Source: Prionace glauca
Lineage: Eukaryota > Chordata > Chondrichthyes > Carcharhiniformes > Carcharhinidae
Assembly (NCBI GenBank): GCA_037974335.1
Contig: CM075732.1
Span: forward strand, 100,027,789-100,091,788
DNA length: 64,000 bases
Direction: 5' to 3'
The notes under the pieces were generated by a model. That model was not told the DNA's origin, did not search any database, and saw nothing but the letters and a program-made list of their open reading frames with translations. This document shows, piece by piece, positions 1 through 10,661 of the stretch; within the stretch, counting starts at the first letter, position 1; every line of letters starts with the position of its first letter. The position numbers and the translations under genes are program-made.

Positions 1-1277
1 GCAGCATTACCTCCCGACTCCTAAACTCAATCCCTCGATTAATGAAGGCCAGTACATCATACGCCTTCTTGACCACCTCCTCCACCTGCGAGGCCGATTT
101 AAGAGTCCTGTGGACCTGGACCCCGAGATCCTTCTGCTCTTCAACGCTACTAAGACTCCTGCCCTTGATAGTGTGCTCGTTCATCCCGTTGGTTCTGCCG
201 AAATGGACGACTACACATTTATCCGCGTTGAAGTCCATCTGCCACTTCTCCGCCCATTCCTGCATCCTATCTATGTCCTGCTGCAACTTTTGACATCCTT
301 CCAGACCATCCACAACAACACCGACCTTCGTGTCATCAGCGAACTTGCTAACCCATCCCTCCACTTCCTCATCCAGGTCATTTATGAAAATGACAAACAG
401 CAAGGGTCCCAGAACAGATCCCTGGGGCACCCCACTGGTGACTGACCTCCATTCCGAAAAAGACCCATCCACAGCCACTCTCTGCCTTCTGCAGGCAAGC
501 CAGTTCTGGATCCACAAGGCCAAAGGCCCTTGGATCCCATGCCCTCTCACCTTCTCAAGAAGTCTTGCATGGGGGACCTTGTCAAACGCCTTGCTGAAGT
601 CCATGTACACCACGTCCACGGCACTTCCTTCGTCAATGTGTTCAGTCACATTATCGAAGAACTCAACTAGGCTCGTAAGGCACGACCTGCCCTTGACAAA
701 TCCATGCTGACTATTCCTGATCATGTCAAACCTCTCCAAATGCTCGTAAATCTTGTCCCTCAGAAGCCTCTCCATCAGCTTACCAACCACTGAGGTCAGA
801 CTCACTGGGCGGTAATTTCCCGGGCTATCTCTGTTCCCTTTCTTGAAAATAGGGACTACATCCGCAATCCTCCAATCTTCCGGAACCTCTCCCGTCTCCA
901 TTGACGACGCAAAGATCATCGCCAGGGGCTCTGCAATCACTTCCCTCGCCTCCCACAGTATCCTGGGGTACAACCCATCTGGTCCCGGCGACTTATCTAT
1001 TTTGATAGAATTCAAAAGTTCTAACACATCCTCCTCCTTAATGTCCACGTACTCAATCTTTTCCATCTGCTGCAAGTCCATAGCAAGATCTCCCAAATCA
1101 GCTTCCACTGTGAATACTGAGGCAAAGTACTCATTAAGCACCTCCGCCATTTCTTCTGGTTCCACACAGACCTTTCCCCCTCCACCTTTTATAGGTCCTA
1201 TCCTTTCCCTTCTCACCCTTTTAATAGAGCCATTGTGCTTCATCCCACATTCCTGCTTTTTATCCACAATCCTGGAA
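1..1277 (-). mobile_element. LINE A (CR1 clade), copy downstream of gene A, cut by window edge
   Basis: The reverse strand encodes CR1-type reverse transcriptase: the fingers region with SPGPDG, then FSKAFDKVPHARLL, GVPQGSVLGPLLF and FADDTK. It matches 50554-51830 almost base for base, so it was present before the two genes separated. Its 3' end lies beyond position 1. The 5' end at about 1277 is a truncation within ORF2. Confidence 0.85.
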
Positions 1278-1520
1278 ATTCCTCATCCTCCAGCATTTGT
1301 CCATCTCTCTTTTCCCATTATTTCTGGAATCAGCTTCCACCACATTCCCAGCTCGAGTATTCCACATCCTGACAACTCTCATTTCTCCCCATCCGTCCTC
1401 TAGATCTTTACCCAGTGATTTGAAATCGATGATCGCTGGTTACTGATCCGTTCACCAGAGGGAATAGATTTTCTCTCTATCAAAACCTCACCATCTTTAA
1501 ACTCTTTACTGGGTCAGATC
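1278..1520 (-). mobile_element. Old CR1-like 3' fragment
   Basis: Reads on the reverse strand as a decayed LINE C-terminal segment (wording like RNVVEADSRNNGKRE and SSGERISN). A copy is at 51831-52073. Borders are approximate. Confidence 0.45.
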
Positions 1521-1726
1521 TGAACCTTCTCTATCCCGAGCAATCCCTCTGTGAAAGGACAATGTGCTCCATCTACAAAGGCATGATCACTACATGCTGG
1601 TGACACAGAGGAGGCTGTTCCTTTCTGGAAGTTTCTATCTCTTTGGAGCCACTGGCTGCAGCATTGCCAGACTGAGGGGTTGTTTCACAGTGCAGCGACA
1701 AGGCTGGGGGCAGTCTCCTGCCATCT

Positions 1727-1731
1727 TCATT
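1727..1731 (-). CDS. Gene A possible terminal coding exon and stop
   Basis: An acceptor (CTACATCCTACAG|) lies upstream. Continuing the phase from the tail exon, the next bases give a lysine codon and then TGA, so the tail would end just after NPVYATVIK. The rest would be 3' UTR. The corresponding site in gene B is 52280-52284. An alternative acceptor seven bases downstream would instead open a reading frame of several dozen codons. I cannot choose between them from sequence alone, and no clear minus-strand polyadenylation signal was identified nearby. Confidence 0.35.
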
Positions 1732-1904
1732 CTGTAGGATGTAGATTTACAACCTTTAACAGGAAATTCTGTCAGTCAGACAATGAATTGGTCAAATTAT
1801 TAGCAAGTTAATTACATCACAAAACTGTCAACATCAAAGGGACATCTGGGATTGAGGGTAATTCCTGCCAAACTTTGCAATAATGATTGAATTAGTTTAC
1901 TTAC

Positions 1905-1948
1905 TAATCACAGTTGCGTACACAGGGTTCTGGTCTCCATCAGGAACC
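1905..1948 (-). CDS. Gene A cytoplasmic tail exon with NPVYATV motif
   Basis: 44-base exon, acceptor CTTTAG| and donor A|GTAAGT, entering in phase 2 and leaving in phase 1. It encodes RVPDGDQNPVYATVI. The tyrosine lies in a Y-x-x-V setting, like half of an ITIM or ITSM, but the residue two before it is proline, so it is not a canonical ITIM. The copy in gene B (52458-52501) reads RDPDGDQNPVYATVD. The V/D and I/D changes flank a fully conserved core, which suggests constraint on DGDQNPVYATV. A signalling role through an SH2 protein is inference. Confidence 0.65.
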
Positions 1949-2529
1949 CTAAAGAAATGCCACACATTAGCTTCATTGAGGCTTTACCACAGAACAGCGC
2001 TGTAATATTCACACTCTGGGTGGAGATACTGTTTAGATTTTTCAACATGGATTTCCCATCTGAGTTTTTTATGGAAGATTTCACGGATGAACAAGATCGA
2101 TCGATTCATTCCCTAAATAAACAGAACTTGCTCTAGCAATAACACAAAGAATTTGACCAAAATCAGAAGGCATGCTGGGAAGCTTGATCAGGATGGGTAA
2201 ATATGATTGGATTGTTTCCTTGTGGGGAGGGTAAAGGGTGAAGTAGGCTGCTTACACAGAGTGTCCATTCGAACTGTTCTCCCTTGGTCTGAGCATCATG
2301 AGGGACTGTGCAGCGAGTGAGACACAGGCATGAAACCAGTGCTCTGATCGAGTTCATTAGGTGGGCTCGGTGGGGAATTATCCAGCACTTATATCCTGAG
2401 GGTGATGTTTCGTACTTTAACTGTTCAAACCTTCCTGACTCTCAGCAGCAGTAAGGTGCCTGTTGGTCAGTGCTGGGGTCAGTGTGATGCTGTGACAGTT
2501 GGACATGACTGGCACCAGTTGAGTATCTG

Positions 2530-2880
2530 GACATGAGGATCAGAGGGTTAGATAGGGTGGACAGTGAGAGCCTTTTTCCTCAGATGGTGATGGCTAACAC
2601 GAGGGGACATAGCTTTAAATTGAGGGGTGGTAATTATAGGACGGATGTCAGAGGTAGGTTCTTTACTCAGAGGGTAGTAAGGGTGTGGAATGCCCTGCCT
2701 GCAGCGGTTGTGGACTCACCAACTTTAAGGGCATTCAAATGGTCAGTGGATAGGCATATGGATAACATTGGAATAGTTTAGGTTAGAGGGTCATTGGATA
2801 TATTCCACTGGTCGGTGCATCATCGAGGGCCAAAGGGCCTGTACTGCGCTGTTATGTTCTATGTTCTGTGTTCTATGTTC
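2530..2880 (+). mobile_element. CR1-type LINE 3' end in gene A TM-tail intron
   Basis: Encodes the CR1 C-terminal region (RGLDRVDSESLFPQ, FTQRVVRVWNALPAAV), followed by GGGCCAAAGGGCCTGTACTG and a TTCTATG-type tail. A copy lies at 53083-53433. Confidence 0.8.
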
Positions 2881-3019
2881 TGTGTGTGGCTCTCATCAGT
2901 CGCAGGTCACTCCCCGTGAACTGTACACTACAAGGGAAAACTCCTCACGAAAAGCAGCAAGTTATAAAATAGTGCCCCTGACCAGTTACAGCAACAGACA
3001 CAAGATGAATCATATTTAC

Positions 3020-3170
3020 CTTGGTGTGGAGTTCCTTGCTGAACAGAACCTCTTTTTCACAAGATAACCCGTGAGCAGAGCAACGCAGAGCAAGACAACC
3101 AAGGACAGAATGATAGCCAGGATTAACAAAACGGGATCTGAAATCCAGGGATTATTGTAGGATGACTCTT
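3020..3170 (-). CDS. Gene A transmembrane exon
   Basis: 151-base exon with acceptor ATTTTACAG| and donor G|GTAAAT, starting in phase 1 and ending in phase 2. It encodes a short stalk (ESSYNNPWISDP), a hydrophobic helix of about 20 residues (VLLILAIILSLVVLLCVALL), and a basic stop-transfer stretch (TGYLVKKRFCSARNSTP). There is no charged residue inside the helix, so pairing with an ITAM adaptor through a membrane lysine or arginine is not indicated. Phase 1 matches every V exon, and phase 2 matches the tail exon. The exon is duplicated at 53573-53723 with essentially the same sequence. It makes the product a type I membrane protein. Confidence 0.8.
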
Positions 3171-3559
3171 CTGTAAAATATCAGAATGTTACACACACTA
3201 CAGCTTCAGTTTGAGTAATGTACATCGACCGGAATGGAAATAAAATCAGACAGAACCTGTTTCCGTCAGTTTCTGCTGAACACATTCGGGTAAAATTGTC
3301 CCTTTCAAACGGGGCAAGTTAACAGCCTGGAATGAAAGGCCAGTGCCACAGAATGGCTTCTTCCTCTAACATTGTTGCCTTTTTTTATGGATCTGAAACA
3401 AGTCCAAAGATCAGTCGTACAGCAGGGCAGAGACCCCTGATCCAATGGCAGTTTGCACCAATACCAAAGAATCGCAGGGGAACATTCAAAAAAATCCCAG
3501 AACTTCCAAACTCTTGTTTGTGTGAAGTTGGGAGGATGAGGAATGATCCCCTGCCTGTC

Positions 3560-4530
3560 CACACTCACCAAACCTCACTCACTCAGCAACCATCTCTCCA
3601 GTGCTGCACCCAGAGAGATGTGGATGCTCCATTGTTAAATACATTTAAGGCTGGAATAGAGAGATTTTGCTCTGTCGGGGAATTCAGAGATACGGTGACA
3701 GAGAGATGGGGTTTAACTGGAGTTGGCAGACGCACCTCTGCAATTTCAACCCCAGGAATTAAACTTGAAGTTGGGCACATTTCTTCCATCGACAATGTGC
3801 TGAAGTTAGTATTGATTTGGAACCGACATTGTCTGTCTAAAATATAACAAAAGGATGCTGATGATATCTAAAGGTCGGTGTCATGAAAAAAAGGCCCAGA
3901 TAGAGTGGACATGGAGAGGATGTTTCTACTGGTGGGAGAGACTGGAACTCGAGGGCACAACCTCAGAGTGAAGGAACACTCCTTTAAAACTGAGATGAGA
4001 AGGAATTTCTTCAGCCAGAGAGTGGGGAATCTGCGGAACTCATTGCCACACAGGGTTGTGGAGGCCAGGTCATTGAGTGTCTTTAACACAGAAATAAACA
4101 GGTTTTTGATCAGTAAGAGGATCCTGGGCTATTGGGAGAAGGCAGGAGAATGGGGATAAAAATCCTATCAGCCATGATTGAATGGCAGAGCAGACTCGAT
4201 GGGCCAAATGGACTAATTCTACTCCTATATCTGATGGTCTTATGGTTGTATGGTGAGGAGGCAGACAGGGAGCAGATAAAGTTCAACACGGAGAAATTGA
4301 GGAGGTACATGTCGGTGGGAAGAACATAAAGAGACAATGTAAATAAGGGTTACAAATCTAAAGGGGACGCAGAAACAGAGGCAGCTGAGTGTGTGAATGT
4401 ATAATTCATTGAAGCTGACAGGACAGGTGGAGAGAGCAGTGAATAAAGCACACAGTCTCCTGGGCTTTGGAGAAGGATTGTAGAAATTAGGACTGATTTC
4501 CATGGGGGAGAGAAGGTGGAGAGGAGATTT
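3560..4530 (+). mobile_element. Cluster of decayed CR1/L2-like fragments upstream of gene A TM exon
   Basis: Three diverged pieces are recognisable. One is a 3' segment around 3560-3800 (NTFKAGIERFCSVGEF). One lies at 3885-4255, with HNLRVKEHSFKTEMRRNFFSQRVGNL and an end like CGATGGGCCAAATGG. The third is an RT-proximal piece at 4255-4530. The same cluster is at 54113-55080. The pieces are too decayed to assign to one element. Confidence 0.6.
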
Positions 4531-5905
4531 GAACCATAGAACCATAGAACACTACAGCACAGAAAGAGGCCCTTTGGCCCTTCTTGTCTGTGCCGAATCA
4601 CTTTTCTACCTAGTCCCACTGACCTGTACCTGGACCATGTCCCTCCACACCCCTCTCACCCAAGTTTATTCAGCCTCTCCTCATAGTTCAACCCCCTCAT
4701 CTCCGGTATCAGCCTAGTGAACCTCCTCTGCACTCCCTCCAAGGCCAAAATATCCTTGCGCAAGTGCAGCGACCAAAACTGCACACAATACTCCAGCTGC
4801 GGCCTCACCAGTACCCTGTATAGTTGCAGCAAGACCTCCCTGCTTTTATATTCTATCCCCCTCGCTATAAAGGCCAGCATCCCATTCGCCTTCTTGATCA
4901 CCTGCTGCACCTGCAGACTGGATTTTTGTGACTCATGCACAAGGACCCCCAGATCCCTCTGCACCGCAGCATGCTGCAGCTTTTCGCCCTTTAAATAGTA
5001 ATCCCTCCTACTATTATTCCTGCCAAAGTGGATAACCTCACACTTGCTAATATTATCCTCCATCGGCCAGGTCCTCGCCCACTCGCTCAGCCTATCCAGG
5101 TCCCTCTGTAGACTTTCCACACCCTCCACGCAATTTGCTTTACCACTCGTCTTTGTGTCATCAGCAAATTTCTTCACCCTGCACTCAGCCCCCTCCTCCA
5201 GATCATCTATATAAATGGTAAATAGCTGAGGCCCCAGCACCGATCCCTGCGGCACTCCACTAGTCACCAACCGCCAATCAGAATAGCACCCATTGATACC
5301 AACTCTCTGCTTCCTATTAGACAGCCAATCCTCTATCCACGTTAACACCTTACCCCCAACTCCACGCCCCTTAACCTTCTGTAACAACCTTTTATGAGGC
5401 ACCTTATCAAATGCCTTTTGAAAATCTAGAAACACCACATCCACTGGTTCCCCTCTGTCTACCGCACTAGTCACATCCTCATAGATATCCAACAAGTTCA
5501 TCAAACAGGACTTTCCCTTAACGAATCAGTGCTGCGTCTGCTCTATCAAACCATTCCTTTCCAGGTGCCTCGCTATTTCTTCTTTGATGACGGATTCAAG
5601 CATTTTTCCAACTACAGACTTTAAACTAACCGGCCTATAATTCCCTGCCTTTTGTCTGCTACTTTTTTTAAACAGCGGCCGTTTTCCAATCTTCAGGCAC
5701 TTCCCCGGAATCCAGTGAATTTTGGTAGATAGTTACTAAGGCATCCACTATCACCTCAGCCATTTCCTTCAGAACCCTGGGATGCATTCCATCCGGTCCT
5801 GGGGACTTATCCACCTTCAGTCCTATTAGCCTATCAAGCACTACCTCTCTCGTGACAGTAATCACATTCAGGCCCTCAACTCCTACCATCCTTCTATCTT
5901 TAATA
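4531..5905 (-). mobile_element. LINE B (CR1 clade), 5'-truncated, gene A only
   Basis: The reverse strand carries RT blocks SPGPDGMHPRVLKEM, FLDFQKAFDKVPHKRLL, SGVPQGSVLGPQLF, KFADDTK and the CR1 C-terminal region. The open part at 5504-4656 is 282 codons; the upstream portion (5889-5668) is in another frame. At the gene B site (about 55082) the flanking sequence is uninterrupted, so this insertion happened after the genes separated. Confidence 0.85.
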
Positions 5906-6238
5906 TCTGGATCTTGGGTTCATGTCACACTATCTATCAGGCACTCCCACACTTGGGCTAGTAAAATCTCACTCACTGTCCTGCTGGAGACAATACACAT
6001 CTCTTTAACCTGTGCTTAACCCTCTCTCCACTCATATTGTCTGTGACTTTAAGACTTAATTACCTGTAAAGACTTGTGTTCCAACCATTATTTTGTAAAT
6101 TGAGTTTGTGTCTTTATGGACCCTGTTTGTGAACAGGACACCCACTTACCTGATGAAGGAGCAGCGCTCCAAAAGCTGATGGCTTGAGCGATCAAATAAA
6201 CCTGTTAGACATTACCCTGGTGTTGTCAGAGTTCTTAC
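5906..6238 (+). mobile_element. Penelope-like element, 3' end (older family)
   Basis: Begins with the last coding residues of a Penelope-type protein (DLGFM region) and continues into a 3' UTR with GATGAAGGAGCAGCGCTCC and the end AACCTGTTAGACATTACCC. Broken. A related end pair in head-to-head arrangement is at 55272-55645. Confidence 0.65.
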
Positions 6239-6654
6239 TATGTTTACCCCAGTCCAACGACAGCATCTCCACATCATGGAGACAGATTCACACAGCGAGT
6301 GGTCAGGCTCTGGAATGTACTGTCTGAGAGTGTGGTGGAGACAGGTTCAATTGAACCATTCAAAATGGAATGAGACTGTTATCTGAAGTGGGGAAATGTT
6401 CAGGGTTCCAGGGAGAAGGCAGGGGAATGGCGCTAGGTGAGTTGAGCATTCAGAGTGATGGTGAGGACATGATGGGCCAAATGGTCTCCTCTGCCATTCT
6501 GTAATTCAGTTTCTCACTTATGTCCCTCTAGGCCTGACTTCTGAACCAGCCCAACCTAATTCAATCACTGGAATGAAGGCCTGGATGAGCACTCTGCCAT
6601 TCTGTCTGCTTCCTTCCATTCCATGCACACACCAGTCACTCAGCATTGACTTAC

Positions 6655-6674
6655 CAGTGACATTGAGCTGGGTT
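6655..6674 (-). pseudogene. Gene A remnant of V-set exon Vc
   Basis: Only about 20 bases of the 3' end of a Vc exon remain, together with the donor (G|GTAAGTCA) and the intron beyond it. The preserved bases encode the last residues of the J-like strand and align to the end of the gene B exon at 56347-56694. The sequence then switches abruptly to a Penelope-like element. Homology to gene B resumes at about 8209 (matching about 57921), so nearly the whole exon and roughly 1.5 kb of gene B-type sequence are missing. The leftover donor cannot act without an acceptor. Confidence 0.75.
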
Positions 6675-6940
6675 GTCTGAAGGCAAGAAGTGGGGGTGTG
6701 GGGACGGCCCTGGTGAGATGTTCGTCTTCATCAATGATATGTTGAAGACTCCGGAGAAGATGTCGTAGCTTCTCCGCTCCGGGGAAGTACTGGACGACGA
6801 AGGGTACTCTGTCCACTGTGTCCCGTGTTTGTCTTCTGAGGAGATCGGTGCGGTTTTTCACTGTGGCACATCGGAACTGTCGATCTATGAGTCGAGCGCC
6901 ATATCCTGTTCTTAAGAGGGCATCTTTCAGCATCTGGAGG
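6675..6940 (-). mobile_element. Penelope-like element, inverted 5' part
   Basis: The reverse strand encodes a segment typical of the region between reverse transcriptase and endonuclease in Penelope-like elements (VPFVVQYFPGAEKLRHLL, PPLLAFRQP). It lies head to head with the rest of the element at 6941-8214, as expected from a 5' inversion during insertion. The element is broken. Confidence 0.7.
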
Positions 6941-8214
6941 TGTCAACCTCAAACAGACCATTGTTCGCAGCAAACTACCCAGTCTTCAGGAGAACAGTGA
7001 CCACAACACTGCATGTTGGACACTGCGTGTCCACCTCGTGTCAAACGAGGGGCATTCACACGGCGGGTTGTGCGTGGGCTGCTCTTGGAGGTTCCGGGAG
7101 TGGCCTAGTACTTCATGTCGGTGTGTGTGCTTGATCCTGGACCGGTAGATGGGCGCCGCAACAGCTCAGTGACCAGCACTGCTGGCTGTGCAGGCACATG
7201 GATTTGGGCCTGTGTCTGTGGGAGTTTGCGCATTCTCCCTGTGGTTGCGTGGGTTTCCTCCGGGCGCTCCGGTTTCCTCCCACACCCCAAAGATGTGCTC
7301 TCAGGCTAATCGGTTTTTACCAAATTGACACTATTTCTTCCCTGAATCTGACTGAGTAGGGTTCCATTCGTAGACATCCAGGGTAGAATAGGTGTAGGGT
7401 GATGTGGCGGCGCGGGCTCGTTGGGCTGAAGGGCCTGTTTCCCGTGCTGGGTTGTTCTTTGTTCTTTGTTCTAACACCACACAACCCTGCCACAGCAACC
7501 TCTGCAAGACATGCCGGATCATCGACACGGATACCATCATCACACGTGAGAATACCATCCACCAGGTACATGGTAAATACTCTTGCAACTCGGCCAACAT
7601 TGTCTACCTGATACGTTGCAAGAAAGGATGTCCCGAAGCATGGTACATTGGGGAGACCATGCAGACGCTATGACAACGGATGAATGAACATCGCTCGACA
7701 ATCACCAGGCAAGACTGTTCCCTTCCTGTTGGCGAACACTTCAGTGGTCACGGGCATTCAGCCTCTGACCTTCGGGTAAGCGTTCTCCAAGGTGGCCTTC
7801 ACGACACACAACAGCGCAGAGTCACTGAGCAGAGACTGATAGCCAAGTTCCGCACACATGAGGACGGTCTCAACAGGGATCTTGGGTTCATGTCCAACTA
7901 TCTGTAACCCCCGTGACTTGCCTGGGTTTGTAAAACCTCACTTACTGTACTGTCTGGAGACAATACACATCTCTTTAAACTGTGATCAGTGCTCCTTCCA
8001 CTCACATTATCAGCCACTTTAGGACTTGAACAGCAGGTTAGGTGAAAAGATTCGCATTCTAATCAGTAATCTCTAAACTGTCTGTGCTTTATATGCTCTG
8101 GCTGAGGCCAGAACTCTCCATTCACCTGACGAAGAGTGAAACCTCGAAAGCTTGTGCGTTTACTATCAAATAAATCGTTTGGACTAAAACCTGGTGTTGT
8201 CAGACTTTTCAAGT
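6941..8214 (+). mobile_element. Penelope-like element, 3' part with GIY-YIG-type endonuclease
   Basis: The plus strand encodes NLKQTIVRSKLPSLQENSD. After an insertion at about 7012-7476 it continues with CKTC, the GIY-YIG-like YSCNSANIVYLIRC and AWYIGET, and downstream MNEHRSTITRQD, GEHFSGHGHS and EQRLIAKF. The UTR ends AAACCTGGTGTTGTCAGAC. Reverse transcriptase plus a GIY-YIG endonuclease is the signature of Penelope-like elements. The element is broken. Its insertion coincides with loss of the gene A Vc exon. Confidence 0.8.
7012..7476 (+). mobile_element. LINE C 3' tail (SINE-like) inserted in the Penelope-like element
   Basis: Matches the last 450 bases of LINE C: the CACCTCGTGTCAAACGAGG block, the SINE-like core (GGGAGTTTGCGCATTCTCCC, TCCGGTTTCCTCCCACACCC) and an end of GTTCTTTGTTC repeats. 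The flanks suggest a short target duplication (AACAC). It is either an extreme 5'-truncated LINE C or an independent SINE. Confidence 0.7.
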
Positions 8215-8479
8215 ACACAAACAGGCATTGAAAAGCCAAAAAGAAAGAAACTTCTTGAAGCTTCTGAAATGCCTGACAAAAATAGGAGCACTTTGCTTCA
8301 AACCATGTTAATACTGTCTAATTGACTAGCTCCCTCGTCAGTTTGATATTCAGCCAAGCATTCATAATTGGCCCATCTGATAACTCCATCAACAGTAGCA
8401 TATTGAACAGATAGCCTGGAGATGAAATGGCCTGGCACTTAACTCTGCTCGTTCTACAGATCTCAGCCTCAATTGTCTT

Positions 8480-9745
8480 TCCCAGGATGTGGACATTATT
8501 GCCTCGGCTAACGTATGTTCATCATCCCTAAGACTCTCCCTATTCCTGCTACCCAGCAGTGTGCCAAAGTTCAAACCTCACCCATTCCTCCTCCCTGATC
8601 GCAGCCTCCAGTGCTTCCCTGATCGTTTCTCACGTCCAACATTATATTCCCAGAAACCCCTAATTCCCTGAATCCCACCCTGCTCACTGCTTTCCTCACC
8701 TTTTCCTCTCCATCCGCAGTCATACCCGGCACAAAGGAAGGTGTTTGGAGGTCAATCATCTCAGCTCCAGGACATCACTGCAGGAGTTCCTCAGGGTCGT
8801 GTCCTCAGCCCAACCATCTTCAGCTGCTTCATCAATCACCTTCCCTCCATCATAAGGTCAGGAGTGGGGATGTTCATTAATGATTGGACCATTCATTACT
8901 CCTCCATTACTGAAGCAGCCTGTTCCTGCACACAGCAAGACCTGGACAACATTCAGACTTGGGCTGATATGTGGAAGGTAACATTTCCCCACACAAGGGC
9001 CAGGCAATGAACATCTCCAACAACAGAGGATCTAACCATCACCCCTTCACATTCAATGGCATTTCCATCATTGAATCCCCAACTGTCAACATCCTGGGAG
9101 TTACCATTGACCAGAAACTGAACTGGACTAGCCCTGTAAAAGCTATGGTTAAAAGGGCAGGTCAGAGACTGGGAATCCTGCAGAGGGTAACTCACCTCCT
9201 GACTCCCCAAAGTCTGTCCACCACCGACAAGGTACAAGTCAGGAATGTAATGGAATACTCTCCACTTGCCTGGATGAGTGCAGCTCCAATAACACTCAAG
9301 AAGCTTGACACCATCCAGAACAAAGCCAATGTGTTTGATTGGGACACCACCCATCACATTAAACATTCACTCCCACCACCATGGACACACAGTGACAGCC
9401 GTGTGTCCCATCTACAAGATGCACTGCAGGAACTCACCAAGGCTCCTTTAACAGAACCTTCTAAACCCATAACCTCTACCATTTCTGCTCTCTGTGACTC
9501 TACAACTCGATGACTTTGACTGTAAAAGGACAAGGGCAGCAGGCACATGGGGAACATCACCACCTGGAGGCTTCTCTCCCAGTCACTCACCATCCTGACT
9601 TGGAAATATATCACCGTTCCTTCACTGTCACTGGGTCAGGATCCTGGAATTTCCAATCCTGACAGCACTGTGGATGTACCTACACCACATGGGCTGCAAC
9701 AGATCAAGAGGTTGTTTCACCACCACCTTCTGAAGGGTAACTAGG
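8480..9745 (+). mobile_element. LINE D (non-LTR retrotransposon), 3' part, in gene A
   Basis: RT block QDITAGVPQGRVLSPTIFS, then FTFNGISIIESPTVNILGVT and LKKLDTIQNKANV, in two frames. It ends in LTWKYITVPSLSLGQ and a short 3' UTR closing with AGTAATGCCCACCAAGAATG. This is not CR1; jockey/Rex-like wording, but the clade was not settled. The same insertion is at 58205-59470. Confidence 0.75.
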
Positions 9746-10082
9746 GATGGACCCTAACCAGTAATGCCCACCAAGAATGAATATAAAACAGAAACAGCTG
9801 GAGACAGCACTCTGACAAAAAGCTGAGTAAATAAAGGAGAGGGAGAAAGATTAGAAACAAACAGAAACAGAGAAACACAGAAAATGTCAAAGGATTGAAG
9901 ACTGAGAAATCAGGAGCGATGCACAATTTTTATTCTTTGATAAAAGTGCATGAGATCACCCAGTCTATTTTTCTAATGTGTTCCCTTTACCCCAGGGGTT
10001 TGTGATATTTCTCACATACTCACTTCCCACACAGTTACAAGTGGTGATGACTTCAGGAGATTGTTATGTAAACTGGACTTAC

Positions 10083-10427
10083 TGGTTACATTCAGCTGTG
10101 TCCCATTGCCACTGATATCTCCCCACACTGAGCAGTAATAGACGGCAGTGTCACTGGGCTGCACCATGGTGATTGTCAGAATGAAGCTGTTATTGGAGGT
10201 GTGTCTGGAAGGCTGGAATCGCTCAGTAATACCTGGGCTCCGGGTTATGTTATTCCCTGTATCCTGTGTTAAAACTCTCTCCCTATCTTTCCCAGGGAGC
10301 TCCCGGTACCAGTGAACATCAGTGTGTGTCACTGTGGCGTTCCTCACGGTGCACTGTAACCGTGCAGTCTGACCCTCTGTGACACGTTCCACACTCGGAG
10401 ACTGGATAAGGACTGGAACATTCACAC
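10083..10427 (-). CDS. Gene A V-set exon Vb
   Basis: Phase 1-1 exon of 345 bases, acceptor TTTAAAG| and donor A|GTAAGT. It encodes a V-set domain with LQCTVRNATVTHTD, HWYRELPGKDRERV, DTAVYYC and a J-like strand GNGTQLNV, close to the G-x-G-T-x-L-x-V consensus of rearranged J segments. Possible N-glycosylation sites are NAT, NIT, NNS, NGT and NVT. It is the counterpart of 59807-60151 in gene B: only four amino acids differ (T/A, Y/S, T/H, I/F), and the only silent difference I could spot is one leucine codon. With Vc lost it is the domain nearest the membrane in gene A and would splice straight to the TM exon. Confidence 0.8.
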
Positions 10428-10447
10428 CTTTAAACAGAGGAAAAACA

Positions 10448-10661
10448 AATCAGTGAGAGACAGAAATCAGTGAGTGACAGAAATCAGTGAGAGACAGAAA
10501 TCAGTGAGTGACAAAAATCAGTCAGTGACAGAAATCAGTGAGAGACAGAAATCAGTCAGTGACAGAAATCAGTGAGAGACAGAAATCAGTCAGTGACAGA
10601 AATCAGTGAGAGACAGAAATCAGTGAGTGACAGAAATCAGTGAGTGACAGAAATCAGTGAG
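10448..10661. repeat. 17-base minisatellite upstream of Vb acceptor (gene A)
   Basis: Tandem repeat of a 17-base unit, CAGTGAGAGACAGAAAT, alternating with CAGTGAGTGACAGAAAT. On the gene strand it is pyrimidine-rich and ends about 20 bases before the V exon acceptor. About 12 copies. Confidence 0.9.

Noticed and set aside
843-1403. 186-codon plus-strand frame (also 51396-51956)
   Set aside because: It is the antisense of LINE A reverse transcriptase.
3332-3847. 171-codon open frame conserved in both genes (also 53885-54400)
   Set aside because: Conservation is explained by the recent duplication. The frame overlaps a decayed LINE fragment and intron sequence and has no domain.
8953-9366. 137-codon reverse frame (also 58677-59090)
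   Set aside because: Antisense of LINE D coding sequence.
9741-9926. Hydrophobic 61-residue reverse frame as a membrane peptide
   Set aside because: It arises from A/G-rich intron sequence read on the other strand; no start context or splice support.
10083-10427. Possible recombining antigen-receptor V segments
   Set aside because: V exons run straight through a J-like strand into a splice donor. I saw no heptamer-spacer-nonamer signal next to them, so they are germline-joined domains rather than V(D)J segments.
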